From positions 1,860,001-1,924,000 of the forward strand of contig NC_056550.1 of NCBI RefSeq assembly GCF_910596095.1: a DNA stretch of 64,000 bases, given 5' to 3'. This document shows, in pieces, positions 1 to 13,615 of the stretch (positions are counted from its first letter, which is position 1; each line of letters begins with the position of its first letter). The notes under the pieces were generated by a model. It was not told the DNA's origin and searched no databases. It saw nothing but the letters and a program-made list of their open reading frames with translations. The stretch comes from Thunnus maccoyii (Eukaryota; Chordata; Actinopteri; Scombriformes; Scombridae). The translations under genes and the position numbers were made by a program.

Positions 1-892
1 CACTGCTAATTCCCTTTTACCACTTTTAGCTAAAATGCTTCTTGCACATGCTCACACATCCAAATCATAGCAAGGACCTGAGATGTCAGTCAGGCTGAAC
101 TCTTCTTCCAGCTGCCATGGTTTATGTTCCACGTCCGTTGTTGTCTGTTTACTCAGCTGTTCAGTGTGCAGACACTGATGTGTCTGTCATCAGCTGACAG
201 ATTGCACTTGACTTTTCTCCACCTTCACACTGTTACATTAGAGATGTAGCCCCTAACAAGTTTGGAGTGCACTTATTAACACTATGGCCTGTTATCACTC
301 AAAATAGATGATCAGCTTACGTGCACCAAAGTAACCAGGTTACTCAGAGAAACCAGGTTAGGTGGGTAATCAGGGAAAGTGTTTAGATGCACCGCAGTAA
401 CCTGGTTAACGTACAGTGTTGTTGTATGTTTTGATTGTGGGGGACTGTGGATGTAAATGAGCTTTGAGCTAACTCCGGGGCAGTGCATCTTTTATGTTAA
501 AAACTGTACACTGTCCTAATAAATAAGTATAATCAATATATATACATCAGAACCAGATTTCTGTCCAAGCCTGACCTTATTTTGGAAGCTTGGCTCACTG
601 ATTTTAACGGTCTTGAAATAGAAGACACTGCTTCCTGACCTTTTTTGTTAATTTTGTATTTGTTGGGGGGGGGGTGTCAGTGCAGATGGACAGAGTGGAA
701 CTCTTTTTAACAAATAGTCAAATGTTCAGTGGTTCAGAATTTGTCATGCACATGCGTACTTGTAAAAAGCTGATTAGTCAGCAATTTTCCCATTTGGCTC
801 GCTACTCAAAAAGTTGAGGAAGAGTCCCTGCTGATGTGGTAGCTTAATGTTAGCAGTCTAATCTAAACCCACACTGTGTGCTTCCTCTCCAG
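1..892 (+). other. intron of gspt1 (5' part outside window)
   Basis: No coding exon is visible. The stretch ends in a good acceptor (ttcctctccag) before the P-loop exon. It holds a poly-G run near 665-675 and otherwise ordinary AT-rich intron sequence. Confidence 0.7.
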
Positions 893-3800
893 ATGCTGGC
901 AAGTCCACCATTGGCGGACAAATCATGTGAGTAGCAGTCTCCCTTTCTTGGTTCACTCACATTCACCACATCAAGCCTTTTGATATGTTATGGATTTCTC
1001 CATTTTTTCCCTTCATCACCAACAGGTATCTAACAGGCATGGTAGATAAGAGAACCTTAGAGAAGTACGAGAGAGAAGCCAAGGAAAAGAACCGGGAAAC
1101 CTGGTGAGTGGGCACACTGCTGCTGTGTCTGGCCTAACTTGCTTTTCTATTCAAATCTAGAACATAGATGCTCTGTGCTGACTGGTTTTGCTTTCTGAAC
1201 TGCTGGTAGGCTTTTAGTGTGAAACACCTGCAGGAAATGTTGAGTTTCATTAACACAGAAAGAAACTGGATTATGTGCTCAAATCTTGTTTCGCATTCAT
1301 GAATCTTCCCCTGTTGACTTCTTGACTTGTAGATTAATGGAATGTGTTTTGTGCCTTCTAAGTAGTTGTTGTTAATAGACTTATATAAATTCTTGTTAAG
1401 CCTCTTGTTTTATTAGATTTCCCACCAGTGACCACATCGATAATAGAATACCACATGTCTGTCTCCCAGGTATCTGTCTTGGGCTTTGGACACCAACCAA
1501 GAGGAGAGGGACAAAGGCAAGACAGTGGAGGTGGGCCGAGCATACTTTGAGACAGACAAAAAGCACTTTACCATCCTAGACGCTCCAGGCCACAAGAGCT
1601 TTGTACCCAACATGATTGGAGGCGCATCACAAGCAGACTTGGCTGTACTGGTGAGTTCAGGAAAAGATTATTAAAGACTTAAGACTGAACTGTTAAATTA
1701 AAGTTGAACATAAGTTCCCTCATTGCAGCCCTGTTAGCATTTCCACAGCATCTCTGGAACTACAGTTGTCCAGTGGCTGAGATTGGCACTAAATGAGAAT
1801 AGCTGGTCCACCTTAAAGGTCAGTCCACCTTAAGTGAGCTTGAGCGTGGCTCAGCGTCTGACCGAGCTTTGAAATAATCAAACCTTTAATGTGGCTTTAT
1901 GAAATCAATACAGTCAAAGTTACATGAATAAACATTTACAAAAGAGTATGAACATTTTATTTAAAATTTCTATTTAATAGCAATGTCTCCTCTAGTCAAG
2001 CAACGGCTCCCTTTTAAAAGTGTGCATCTGTGCTTGGTGCAACAATATCACAGCATCATGTTCTGTTGAACATTATTATCTTATATCATATCCATAAGGT
2101 TAACTACTCTGATAGAGCACAGAGCACATTGGGCAGGCATATGGAGAATGGAGACGCAGAGTGTCAGATCCATGAAAAAGAGACAGCAAACTGATTTGTG
2201 ATTAGGGATTTAAAAGCCGTCACTCATGCAGATGAACATGGCTCAGTGGGTGGATGTGTCACTCCACCAGAAACATCTGTAAATGCACATCAGGAGCATT
2301 TATTCACTGACAATAGCCCCCTTAATCCCCTCCCCAGATTTTTGTCAGTGAAACAAAGAATAAAAGTTCAGTCTGATTGTCAGGAGGTCAGCAACATAAC
2401 TGTTGTTTAAACATGAACAACGGTGAAGTAAATCCTCTTCCCAAGTCCTGATATTGATACAAGCAACAACCTGTTGTTATGTTCACTACTGCCAACTCCT
2501 CTGATACTTCCCAGACCACTGAGGGTAGTGACTCTTCTGGAACTAGTAGGGTCTTTCCTCCACAGGAGCTTTCCAGGAACCTGTAGAGGAACCCGGGCAC
2601 TAAGCATGCATTTGGAACTATATTTAGTTCCTCTAGAATAATCCCAGGTGCTTAAAAAAACAAGTCCACGCTTGGTTGTATGTTCCAAAAGGTACAGGAA
2701 GTTTAAGGGGTGAGGCTTGGAGGGAAGACCATCACTGATTGGTCAAACACAGGTACTGCAGCTGCTCCATCATTCATAAAACAAGGAAGTACTTTAGTGT
2801 TATTCGAACGAGTGGTGGACATTTCTTGTTTTCTATTAAAGTTTAAAATAAAGTAACATTTTACTGACGGCTTCCAGGCACATTTTTAAAAACCATGAGA
2901 GAGAGAGAGTGACAGAATGAATGAGAGAGAGTGTTAGAGAGGACAAAGCCAGTGAGAATGAGAGAAAATAAACATTTATTTTCTGATTGTTTCATGAAGG
3001 TTTAGTCGTTACTGTGCAGATAGATACTTTGAGTTTTCACTCTCCTTTTCCTCCTCTGCATTTGTACCAGCAAATACAAAGAAGAAGAGGACGACTGTGT
3101 TGTTTCCTCGTGAAAATTGTGTCTCAAACATGCAGTTTTTCAATTAGTCATGGATTCAATCTGCCTAATCTACACGGTTATTCAGATGTGTTGGAAACAC
3201 AAACAACACAAACCGTCTGGGCATCAAAAGGGCCTTTCAGTTCGAAGTTCCTCTGGATTCATAGTTCCTGGAACTTTGTGCTTGAAAAGAGCTTTAGATT
3301 GATCCAAATTCAGAGCATCTCCTGTGCTTAAAAATCCATTCTATTATTATCAAACCAAATGGCTGCAAACAAGTTTATGTAACCTGTAACATCTTTATGT
3401 CTACATGTGACATGCTAGCTTGCTACAACAAGAAAACCCTGACACTGACTAAATGAATGTGTTGACCCCTAGGTGATCTCTGCCAGGAAAGGCGAGTTTG
3501 AAACTGGTTTTGAGAAGGGCGGACAGACACGGGAGCATGCCATGTTGGCCAAAACAGCCGGTGTGAAGCACCTGATTGTTCTGGTGAATAAAATGGACGA
3601 CCCTACAGTCAATTGGAGCCTGGAGAGGTGGGTAGATGGATAAGAATGATCAGATGGTGGGAGTGTAACAGCACTCAAAACTCAGCTCATACTAGAACAT
3701 TAAAGACATTTGTATCTAAATAATTAAAAAAAACAAAGGAGATGGTCACTGTGCTCCAGATAGTTGGTGAAGGAACATTATAACATGCTGAGTGGGGTCA

Positions 3801-4125
3801 AATCCACAATTAAACTCTGCTAAGCAGTTTCTTTTCTTCTGGTATATAGTATGTTTACATCACCCACAGCACCCTTCTGTGCGTAGGTTTGCAGAGACAT
3901 TTTTCGTGTATCTGGTGAGAAGCATGGTTTCAGCATAACAAGCGTTTGAAAGTATCACTGTGACAGCAGAGAGACATGATTACATGACACATTACACGAG
4001 GCAATGTGTCCTCCTAGTCAAATGAAAGTATGACTATGACAAAGTATCTAATGTCTAGAATAGTCCGTTTCCACCACTGAACATTTGACTGCAGCATTCA
4101 CACACATTAGCACCATACAGTCTTA

Positions 4126-4196
<71 letters not shown>

Positions 4197-7100
4197 CACA
4201 CACACACACAGCAGGTATTAGCATTATGACATTTAAGCCTTTGCCAAATGAGTTCACAAAATGCTGATTAAGCTTATCACAAGGAGATAAATGTCTCTGT
4301 ATTTCACAGTATACAAAGTTTTTAAATCTGGTGTCTGGTTTGACATTCCCATGCTGGCTGGATGAATGTGTACTGAGCATGCTCTATGGGCAGAGCATGC
4401 ACACCAGAGACCTCCACCGGCCAAGCTGGCTAACTTCCGTTTAGCCTTCTGCTAACTTGAATGGGGATAAAATAATTGAATTATGGCTCCTCTACACTTT
4501 CAAAATGACTGGACCAAATTCTGATGGTGAAACTAGTCATTTTGTGGGGGTTGTGTGACAACAGAGTAGGCTACAGCGGAGCCTATGACACAAGCATGTA
4601 ATGACAGTGTTTTTAGAATTACTCTCACTGCCAGAATGGGGAGACAAAAGTCCTGCAGTCCAGCTGTAAGTGGACATTTCAGTACATGTCCTCTGTATAC
4701 ATCATGATGCTGGCAGTCTGTGTGACTGAGCTGATGTAGTGTCGGGGTGATTTGAAGATTTTGACGTCTCTCCTGTTGTCTGAACCCTCAGGTATGAAGA
4801 GTGTAAGGAGAAACTAGTGCCATTTTTGAAGAAGGTGGGCTTCAACCCGAAGAAAGACATTCACTTCATGCCATGCTCTGGGCTGACGGGAGCCAACCTG
4901 AAGGAGCCCACTGATATGTGCTCCTGGTACACGTAAGTCCTTCACTATTGTAACTGGATTAGACAGAAGATTATTGTTGTTGGTCCAGCTCTTCTAACTG
5001 CTCTTCATATTTGTCATTGCAGAGGTTTACCATTCATTCCACACTTGGACAGTTTGCCAAATTTCAACAGATCAAGCGATGGCCCTGTCAGATTGCCTAT
5101 TGTAGACAAATACAAGGTAAGAATCGATTTCTTTCTTTTAATGTTAACTTCATTAACAAGAACTCTGACTAAATATGTTCCTCAACAACCTTTTTTTCCA
5201 TGACTAAGACGAGACAATGACAAGACGGCACCAACGTCATTAAGCACTAACTGTGACTTTATCAACATGTTATGTTGTTGATGAAAAAAGACTAAAAGAC
5301 TAAAATGTAGTTTAAAAAATAAAAACTTTACTAAAATCTCTTTATTTTAGTTGACAAAAAAGAGGAGAGAAATGTTCTAGACCTGAGAGGCGTAGCCTGA
5401 GCAGCAGCAGCAGCAGCAGTGAGTGCTGCGTTCAGGTGCAGTGTTGAGCGTAGGTCACCCATGTTTGAAAACACTCAGTGCTCAATACACAATGACTGTA
5501 GTTACACACATAAAACAGAGGAAAATTGACTTCAGGTCAGGTTTACGTGTATATAGTGTGAGTGAAACATGAAGCATTACGTGGCCCATGTAGACAGCTG
5601 CATTGATTTAAAGTAGCAGTGTATAATGAGACGTTGTCTTGGTTGCCTTCTTTAACCTTTAATATTGATGCATGTGAACTAGCTTGCTAGACAGCACTTT
5701 TGTTAACCTTATGTCATTATTAAGTCCATGGGGCAAACATCAAGCTCAGATTTATTTATTTAATGCAAGCAGATTGCAATTGGTGTGTGGACAGTATTCT
5801 TTTCAATTTTATGAAGCTATCTACTCCTGTTTCCATTGTTCAGAACAGAAAGGTAAGTTTGTTCTTTGGGCAAACAAAAAAATTGGTTTCAAAATATTGT
5901 ATTGCCTTTACAACTCTTATTGTTTTATAATAGTTTGAAAAAGAGTATTGGGCCCCATTTGTTGAATGATGTTGGTTCAAAATAAATATGTAAATCAGAA
6001 CATGTTCCATGTCTGGATGTATTCCTTAAATTGATAGCATCAGAAATAAGTTTGACTAAAATGTCAACAGTTTTCATTGACTAAAACTATTGTAAAATAG
6101 TTTTGATTCTTCTTCGACTAAGATAAGACTAAAATGACCAACTGATAGTCAACTAAAACTTGACCCAAAAAAACAGGATGAGGTTGACTGAATATGATCA
6201 AAACTAGCGAGGACATTTAACACAGGACTAAGACTAAAAAAAAAAAATTAACACTACTATCTTTGTTGGAAAAAGGCAGAAAAAAGCAGTATGACAGGTT
6301 GAGCTTTTAAAAGTAGCACACTTACTGCTCTGTCCGTAAAAGATTCAGTGCCTGATCTCAGTGCCCTCTAATCCCAACATCTCCTCCTGACTCACTGTCT
6401 GTGTTTTGAATCTAGGCTGTTTAATGTACAGACAGGGAAATGTACTAAATCAGTGTTGTGTTGCAGCTGTCAGACTCAGACATGACTCTCTATCATTGGT
6501 CATTGGTCACAGTCTAACAGTCTTGTTGCTGTGTCTCCTGCAGGACATGGGCACTGTGATTCTGGGCAAACTAGAGTCGGGCTCCATCAGTAAAGCACAG
6601 CAGCTGGTCATGATGCCAAACAGGGTAAGATATCCCACAAGTCTTTTCTTCTTCCTTTCAGTTGGAACCAAGAAAGATGAGAAATGAGAGTGAAACCTAA
6701 CTATTTTGCATTTTTTTTGCTCCTTAAAATGAACGTTAACCTAATTACATCAAATGTATCCTTATTTTAACAGCACAAGCAAATATCATCAATGATAAAA
6801 TGAATGTTGGATGTGAGGAAACAGTGGATCTGTTGTCACTGTTATCTGCTCTAATATGAATAATTGTCTTATTGCTCCCTAATGTAACTACTTCCATGTC
6901 TTTAATGCTTTAGTTTCTATTTTACACCATCAAGCTTTATCGTCGCCTCCGCCTCTCTCCTTGTCTTTTCTCTCCTCGTGCAGCACGTGGTGGAGGTGTT
7001 GAGCCTCTTGTCAGATGACGTGGAGACGGACGATGCCGGGCCGGGTGAAAACCTCAAGTTGCGGCTGAAGGGCATCGAGGAGGAGGAGATCCTGCCTGGC

Positions 7101-8412
7101 TTCATCCTGTGTAATGCTGAGAACCTCTGCCACTCGGGGCGCACCTTCGACGCCCAGGTCAGGTCACACATCTCAGCCTCTAAATGGTTAACTCTCAAAC
7201 CAGTTCAGCTTTAACCTCATAAAAACTCCTACTATCATAACATGAACTTAATGTGATAACTTATTACATGTTAGTTATTAAATGTTGTTAAAAATGTGAT
7301 ATGTACTCAATAAATAATTGTAGGCCTAATAGTCCTGACTGGTTTTCCATCATGGTGTGACTGTGAAAAGGCTATTAAATTACATTCTATGTGCTATTAA
7401 AAAGGTCTTGAAAAGCGTGCTTGTACACCTAAATCCACTGTAGTTCCAGGGTTGCCAACCACTATACAGACCTGGCTTAACTTAGTCATCAACAGCACAT
7501 CTGTATTCCAACCAGTGTGTGTGTGTGTGTTCATTCCTCCCCCATTACCAGTGTCTGGATACCTTTTAATAAACTGCTCCGTGGCCAGCAGAGTAGCCAG
7601 TGAAATTCTTCATTAAACTGACAAAAAGTTGTTTTGTTTTGTTTTTTTTGTTTTTTTTGGACATGCCCTCTCATAACCCCTGTAATTCTTTTCCTCACAG
7701 ATTGTCATCATTGAACACAAATCCATCATCTGTCCAGGTTACAACGCAGTCCTTCACATTCACACCTGCATTGAAGAAGTGCAAATTACGGTACGGCCTA
7801 ATGCTCATTTATCTCTTAGCTTGTAGCCTCTGGCTCACTGAAGCTGTCCTGGAAAATGATGTGTTTGAGAGAGTGGGCACAGTGTTTGTTAGAGGACTTT
7901 TGCACAGATGTAGCACGATGCTCTCACTATTCTCAACATGCTCTGTATTGTTGGTCAAGCTTTTGGTTGAACAGATGTTGTGGCTGGATGCTTTGTTCAT
8001 AATGTTGCTTTGATTCAATCAAACACTGTAAAAATGTGACATACCTTGTTCCTGCTCAACTGACAAAAATCTAATAACACATATATAATGTATACAGAGA
8101 ATGCTGTCATTTCATTATTAATCCTGTGTATGTGCTGATCTTCTGTCACTCTGCTCCCTCTTGCAGGCCTTAATCTGTCTGGTAGACAAAAAGACAGGAG
8201 AGAAGAGTAAGACACGACCACGATTCGTCAAACAGGACCAGGTCTGCATCGCCCGTCTGCGCACAGCAGGAACCATTTGCCTCGAAACCTTTAAAGACTT
8301 TCCTCAGATGGGACGGTTTACCTTACGAGACGAAGGTAGAGCACCTGAACTGACTGTGGGGCAGCTGGGAGGGGTATTAGATTGTTACAGATCATATTCC
8401 AAGTCTGTGCTA

Positions 8413-8448
<36 letters not shown>

Positions 8449-9272
8449 TAAATTCCAGTAGTATGTGATGGTAGATGATGATAGGCTGTTGAATTTCAGA
8501 ACCAGCTGCTGCTGACCAGGGCTGCAAATAACACTTATTTTAATTATCAGTCAATCTCCAACATTTTGTTTTGGTTAATTATTTAGTCTATTAAATGTCA
8601 GAAAATGGGAGGGATATGTCTCAGTTTCCCAGAGCCCAGCATAGCAGAGTATGAAGTAAATTTGAGGGCCAGATAATTGTATTCATTCTGAAGGAAATGT
8701 CTGTGGCCAAGATGTTGGATATTCATAGTTAAACATATATATGGTACAAGAAGTACCAACATATTTGGTCAAAACTGAGTTAAGACTAGAATCTGACTTT
8801 TTGAAAGCTGTTTTACTACAAATAATGATAGCATAGAAATGTTAAAGAACCCTGCATATAGAATTAGCAAGAATAGAGATAAAAACCAAATTGCAGTGAC
8901 TGCATTCTACTGCTAGCTTGAGCTAAAGCTAATTTACCATCTTTAGGCCTGTTTCTTGTGATTGACAAACAATTGTGATCCTCCAACTCTTTAGAATTTG
9001 ACTGTTACACCATATTAATAAGGCAGTAGCTAACTTGTATAGCTGTTAGATGCTTTGGCTAAGTAGCCTTGAATCTTCCAACCCCTCTTACTCAACCTGT
9101 CTTCTGTAGTTACTGCTGTTTGCCTGTATATTCTAGGGCAGTATAAACAGTAGAGTATGTGATGAATCCTGTGATAAGCAGCAGTTCTAGCGAGGCTGAC
9201 AGAAACGTTTGTGTCTTAGGTAAGACCATCGCCATCGGTAAGGTGCTGAAGCTGGTCGCTGAGCGGGACTGA
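893..9272 (+). CDS. gspt1: eRF3-type peptide chain release factor GTPase, 3' part of gene (11 exons)
   Basis: Class-II release factor eRF3, a translational GTPase that binds eRF1 and drives peptide release at stop codons in the cytosol. Coding exons: 893-926, 1026-1103, 1470-1650, 3473-3627, 4792-4932, 5023-5116, 6544-6624, 6984-7157, 7701-7790, 8167-8335, 9220-9272. All are GT-AG with matching phases and give 416 residues plus TGA. Visible motifs: [12 protein letters not shown] (P-loop, residues 1-12), [15 protein letters not shown] (switch I, about 46-60), DAPGHKSF (G3, about 75-82), [10 protein letters not shown] (G4), SGLTGANL (G5). The two C-terminal beta-barrel domains follow, with [12 protein letters not shown] and [15 protein letters not shown], ending [11 protein letters not shown]. 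The N-terminal PABP/UPF1-binding region and the start codon lie left of the window. Family assignment is secure. Whether this is gspt1 or a teleost paralogue such as gspt1l cannot be decided here. Confidence 0.95.
1651..3472 (+). other. gspt1 intron between the G3 and G4 exons
   Basis: No exon signal was seen. There is a GA-rich stretch near 2895-2945 (GAGAGA and similar). The short open frames here lack family resemblance or splice support. Confidence 0.6.
4128..4210 (+). repeat. (CA)n microsatellite in gspt1 intron
   Basis: About 80 bp of near-perfect CA dinucleotide repeat with one G interruption, lying between the exons at 3473-3627 and 4792-4932. Confidence 0.95.
5139..6255. mobile_element. 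split inverted-repeat element (MITE-like) in gspt1 intron
   Basis: Two AT-rich blocks, about 5139-5370 and 6045-6255, are rich in gactaaaa/tttagt words. Together they start at ...atgttaac... and end ...attaacact, in inverted orientation. The roughly 670 bp between them (including a short CAG run at 5402-5420) does not resemble either half. This looks like a teleost DNA-transposon-derived MITE whose middle was replaced or which took an insertion. The exact family is not assigned and no target duplication could be fixed. Confidence 0.4.
8413..8448 (+). repeat. (TAA)n microsatellite
   Basis: About twelve TAA units in the last gspt1 intron. Confidence 0.9.
8519..8760. repeat. dispersed teleost repeat, 'ctgcaactaac' family, copy 1
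   Basis: Begins gctgcaaataacacttattt and continues through agtctattaaatgtcagaaa and a cccagagccca segment. This order of words is shared with the copies near 22.03, 29.64 and 35.83 kb. Confidence 0.55.
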
Positions 9273-9890
9273 AGAGGACGGAGCTGCCTGAAAGTCCTGG
9301 TGAGAAGAAACGTGCGGAGCTCGGTCATAACCCGCCCACACTGTTATCAGCGGCGACGGCACCTCCCTCTCACAACCCCCCTTCTGCGTGCCGAAGATCA
9401 GCTTCAGAAAAAACTTATGTGAAAAAGAAAAACCTGTTTTTAAGCAAATGAAAAACCAAGATGAAGTCCACACGAGTCAGCTTTCTCATATTGAGAGCTC
9501 AGCTATGCCATTTCTGGGTTAGCCCTCCCTCCACCTCTCCCCACCTCCCTACTCTGGTCTACTCATGATTACATGATTTTTTTTCTTCCAGTTATTTTTT
9601 TTTTTGCTTTCATAAATGACAATGACAAATGGCAGAAGTTATATCTGTAAACAGATGTGGACCAGGATTTTGCTTGGAATATAAAAAATGATTTTCAGAA
9701 TTAAATTGCAAAAGAAATAGTTTGAAAGAACTTCACCAGTTGAAACCAAAATGTTTATCTTGGGTGTACATGTCTCCCTTTTGCTTTTACCCAGTTTTTG
9801 GTTTCTCATGTGGCGTTCTGGCTGTGTGCTTGAGCGTGTTCAAATGTTATTAAAGCAAACAACTATGACAATAAAATATTAAATTGGGAA
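9273..9890 (+). other. gspt1 3' UTR
   Basis: Follows the TGA at 9270-9272 and ends near a canonical AATAAA at 9870-9875. No further exon was seen, so the transcript end is placed just after that signal by inference. Confidence 0.7.
9870..9875 (+). terminator. polyadenylation signal AATAAA of gspt1
   Basis: Canonical hexamer about 600 bp downstream of the gspt1 stop, with no competing hexamer nearby. Confidence 0.65.
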
Positions 9891-10325
9891 AACGAAGCGT
9901 GTTCATTTTCAGAGCAACTTCCAGTGGCTGGCTTCATATTTCACAATTAATCTTCAAGTCCATCACTTGCTCAACATCTGTGGGTTCACAGCACCAGTCA
10001 GTAACATTAAACACTACACATCATGCTGATTAATTTCATTCAACGACCATTGAATGAAACACCAACATGTTCACAAATAATTGTATTGTAATGAAGTTAT
10101 ATCAAAAACGGTTTTTAACAGTATCCTCACAAGCTCTTAGCAAGCACTGGATAGGCTGGGTCTGTATTATGGGCTCATCAGATACAAATGTCAGTACAGA
10201 AATGCTGTATGTGCCTGAAGTAACCTAGCAACAGTGTCTGTATTACATAGTCTGACCACCAGAGAGCACTGATAAGGTTATTTTTACACTGTAAAATGTC
10301 TCACTACACACCTTGAGTACCGCTC

Positions 10326-10562
10326 TTTAAAGTTCTCCACAGATTTAACATTGTAGGACCTCACCTCATTCTAACTCCACTCCCCCAGGTTTTTTCCATA
10401 GTCCTCAGCCCCAACCAGCGCTGATTCAAATGACATCACTTGAGGTAATTTATCAGATTTCACACAGCTCCCTCTGGAGCCACAAACGGCTTTATACAAC
10501 TGTTTTTCACATATGCTGGGAAACACGCCAATGTGGAAAATTGGTGGAGTTCCCCTTTAATT
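10326..10562. mobile_element. short MITE-like repeat ending in TTAA, copy A
   Basis: The ends are imperfect inverted repeats: tttaaagttctccacagatt on the left, and ttggtggagttcccctttaa on the right. TTAA at both edges suggests a piggyBac-type target, which is inference. Related pieces lie near 31.72-31.91 kb and at 48.77 kb. Confidence 0.5.
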
Positions 10563-11429
10563 ACCACATTTATTAATCGATGAAAAATAGCATCTTTAGC
10601 TTTTTACAACTCATCAACCTTAAAAACCCAGTGTGTGTCTGGCTAGATTTAAAACATGTGCGATCACTTGCTTATGAGGCTGACCAACAGTCATGATAAA
10701 TGAAGATGTTTGAATATAGAAGTGTACTGACATTAGAAAAGCAACCGCTGTAAGATGAACTGTTAAAATAGTTGTGACTGTGTGTGCCCTCATTCAGGCC
10801 TGATTTATTAATGAAGAGCAAATACATTCGTCCTACCTTAAGTTATAAATTGCATTATTCATGAATGAGGAAATGAAATGTGCACTGTGAGCTGCAACAG
10901 AAAGACAAGTGAGGTAAGCAAGGCTGTTTCTCTGCCATCATATTGTCAGCTGCAGCTTTGCAGCAGGTGGTGTCTCTGCACTGCTCGCTGCTACTGTCAG
11001 CACCTCTCACTCATACTTTTTAGTTTAGGTGTTCTGAATTTCGTTGCCACTGTAATAATTGTAATAATCACCATGATATGAACACTTCCTGTTGAAGATG
11101 ACTTTCTAAGGTGAAGTAGAAACAGGTCAATATCAGGTAGGACAGCATGTAAAGTCGTCTGTGTCTGTGCACCTATCACTCACACCAAACTCTTATGTCA
11201 TGTTTGGAGAGCTTGCCGGTGTTGTAAAAGAAAACTTCTCTCAGATGGATTCAGTGATGCCAGACTATGAAAAGATCCGCAGACAATATGTTTATCAGTC
11301 TGCAGCTGCCACATGTATCATTTCATTCACTTGCAACATAAGACCTCCGTTTAGATATAAACAGCACCAAGTATTCTCGTGAGTTCACCCAAATCACTTT
11401 TTCCATGTTTTGACAGATCTGTCTCTGAG

Positions 11430-11846
11430 ATTTCTGCTTCCACTTAAATACAATGGAGATGAATACTGAAATATTATCCGAGTTAAAGTACATAAGTGTT
11501 ATCAGCAAGCTGTACAGAAAAGTATCCAAATTAAAATGATTTGTGCAGCAGAATGGCCACTGTCAGAGTTACATTGTTGTATATTATAGATATATAGATA
11601 TACTGTATATTATACAGTGTAACATGCTGTGAGGCAGTTTAATCTGTAACAATGAATTATAGATTATAAACTGATCAAATCTTAATCTACACATTAACTA
11701 ATAACTAAGGCTGCCAAATAAATGTAGTATTTCCCTCTGAAATGTAGTGGAGTAAAAGTATGTAAAGAAGCTGAGAATGTAAATACTAAATTGTACTGAA
11801 GTAGAGTACTTGATTAAATGTACTCAGTTACTTTATACCACTGGTT
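11430..11846. mobile_element. degenerate hAT-like MITE, 'tacttaag' family
   Basis: Contains the family words ccctctgaaatgtagtggag, gtaaaagta and tagagtacttgattaaatg, and ends cagttactttataccactg. This is the inverted-orientation counterpart of the better preserved copy at 46944-47352. The left edge is uncertain. Confidence 0.5.
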
Positions 11847-12599
11847 TTTGCTTTGAAAAAATCTCTTTCAAGAGTCTCACTGTTACTCAGGCGGATTATC
11901 CAGAACAGATTTCATTCCTGCAGATGAAAGTAGTTCCAGTGAAAACTGCTCACAGTGAAGTTGAAGAGCTTGCCATCTGTTCTTTAAAGAATTTGGACAG
12001 CAGACACCAGCTTTTGGCTGATGAAGATGACTGTGATGAAAGAAATCTCAAATAAAGCTGAAGTGTCAAACAGTCTTGTCAAAGGTTAAAATGTTTGTGT
12101 ATTAATAAGCAGAGGATGTGATGACAGATGATGATGGAAGCTGATATTTCATCAATGATATTAAGAATTAAAAGGTCCTTAGTATATTTTAAAAATGATG
12201 TGTTTTTCTCCAAACTAACAAAAAAAAAAATCCCAGTCAAGTTTATTGGTCAGTTGTGCTGCATCATACAGTGTTTTCTGACAGTGTATTTTACATGTAC
12301 AGTGTGCAGACAGCAAGGCAAAATAGGTGTAAAAATTTAGACAAGTGAACACCAAACCTGCTATAACTGACAGGCCTACAGGTCAAGCAGTAGGACTTAA
12401 TTCTCAAAATCTAACTTTATCACAACTTTAATCTACATCTTTTTTTTCTTGAAATTACAGTTTTAATATCTATTATATCATTTAAATGAAATTGAATCAA
12501 ATTCTTTATCTTTTTCATTGTAGTAGAGTGTGACTGTGCTGTTGAGTGGAAGAGGCTGTCAGGCTGGGTGGAGGGTGATCTCTGGGTGTGGCTTTGATG

Positions 12600-12677
12600 G
12601 GTGCAGTTGTCCGGCAGCAGTCAGTCTGTGGTCAGCATCAGTCCGACACGGAGACATAGTCTACTGAAAGGCTTTAG
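12600..12677 (+). promoter_or_regulatory. possible non-coding first exon of the pirt-like gene
   Basis: A GC-richer patch ends in a consensus donor (TTTAG, then GTAAGG at 12678). Suitable acceptors lie just before the PIRT-like start (CAG ending at 13810 or 13830). It would be a 5' UTR exon. This rests only on the splice-site pattern and position, with no transcript evidence. Confidence 0.3.
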
Positions 12678-13039
12678 GTAAGGTGGAGATTTGCTGTTAT
12701 TTCATATTTAAATGTATCTTTTATAGCTGATAAAATGACACTGAATTAGATGAAGATTCTGAACTGAGCATTCATATTGATCCATACAATAGATCTTTAC
12801 AACAATCTGTGTTCTGCTGTCAGACTGAGAGATGCTGTAGGTGCTGTGGGTGAATTTGCTGTTGTGTAGCTGTGGGACATGTTTATATGGTGGAGTTCAG
12901 GCTTCTTGTACATTCTCTGTTTGATTTTTCAGAGAAAGTTTCCTGATAGTTTTTCCCACTCAATCTAGAACAGAAATCTGTTTTTAAAATAGTTTGAAAG
13001 GTTAAAAAAAGGTTAACAATAACTCTGGCATTACATATC

Positions 13040-13145
13040 TTTCTGATTGTTAACAAATGCCATGTGCAGACCCGAACCAACAATTGATTTATCTACTAAC
13101 AAGTATTCCCACACACACCATCGTGCTGCCAGAAACACTCAGTAG
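13040..13145. repeat. dispersed repeat, 'acaaatgcca...cagac' family
   Basis: Shares ordered words (gttaacaaatgcc, gcagacccgaaccaacaa, and a later ctgccagaaacac block) with segments near 25.80-25.92 kb and 56.23-56.35 kb. Confidence 0.4.
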
Positions 13146-13264
13146 AGCACAAAATGTGTATTAATCCGCAGCTGAAAATAGTCCTCAACAAATGCACTAT
13201 TTCCTCCTCTTTGAGTATGGTTTGTTAAAAACTACAGTGACCAGCTGTTTTTGGAAATGACTGA

Positions 13265-13615
13265 GACTACAGCCATGCTAGCAGCTCTGTGAAGCTTTAC
13301 TTTGACACAGCAGTGGTTTTAGCTAAATGCTAATGTCAGCATAGTTTAGTGTGTTAGCATGCTAATATTCGCTAATTAGCACTAAAAATCAAAGTACAGT
13401 TGGGGCTGATGGAATGTCGTTAGTTTTGCAGGTCATAACACAAAATATTGGACAAATTTAAAAAATTTGACCTGATGATATTGCTATGAATTACCAAAGT
13501 TATTATAATGTATCCTGAGTGGAACATGAATGTCTGAACCAAAAGTTCATGGCAATCCATCCAATAGAATATTTCCATCTGGACCAAAGTGGTGGACCGA
13601 CCGACTGACTTATCA
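13265..13615. repeat. dispersed teleost repeat ('gctagcatgctaa...ccatccaatag')
   Basis: Contains gttagcatgctaat, ggctgatggaatgtc, tggacaaatt, atggcaatccatccaatag and ctggaccaaagtggtggacc. This word order is typical of an abundant percomorph interspersed repeat, recognised from general knowledge. A shorter related piece is at about 40785-40860. Confidence 0.55.

Larger units (their letters stand above)
9891..12600. other. intergenic, repeat-bearing
   Basis: No gene is supported. It contains the MITE-like repeat at 10326-10562 and the 'tacttaag' repeat at about 11430-11846. Open frames up to 81 codons here have no recognisable domain or splice context. Confidence 0.6.

Noticed and set aside
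4085-4380. Overlapping open frames on both strands of His-Thr or Cys-Val repeats
   Set aside because: Direct translation of a (CA)n microsatellite. The same reason rejects frames at 26483-26764, 29223-29500 and 36010-36334.
11810-12055. 81-codon plus-strand frame rich in Glu/Leu
   Set aside because: It starts inside a MITE copy, has no family match and no splice signals, and sits in an intergenic repeat-rich region.
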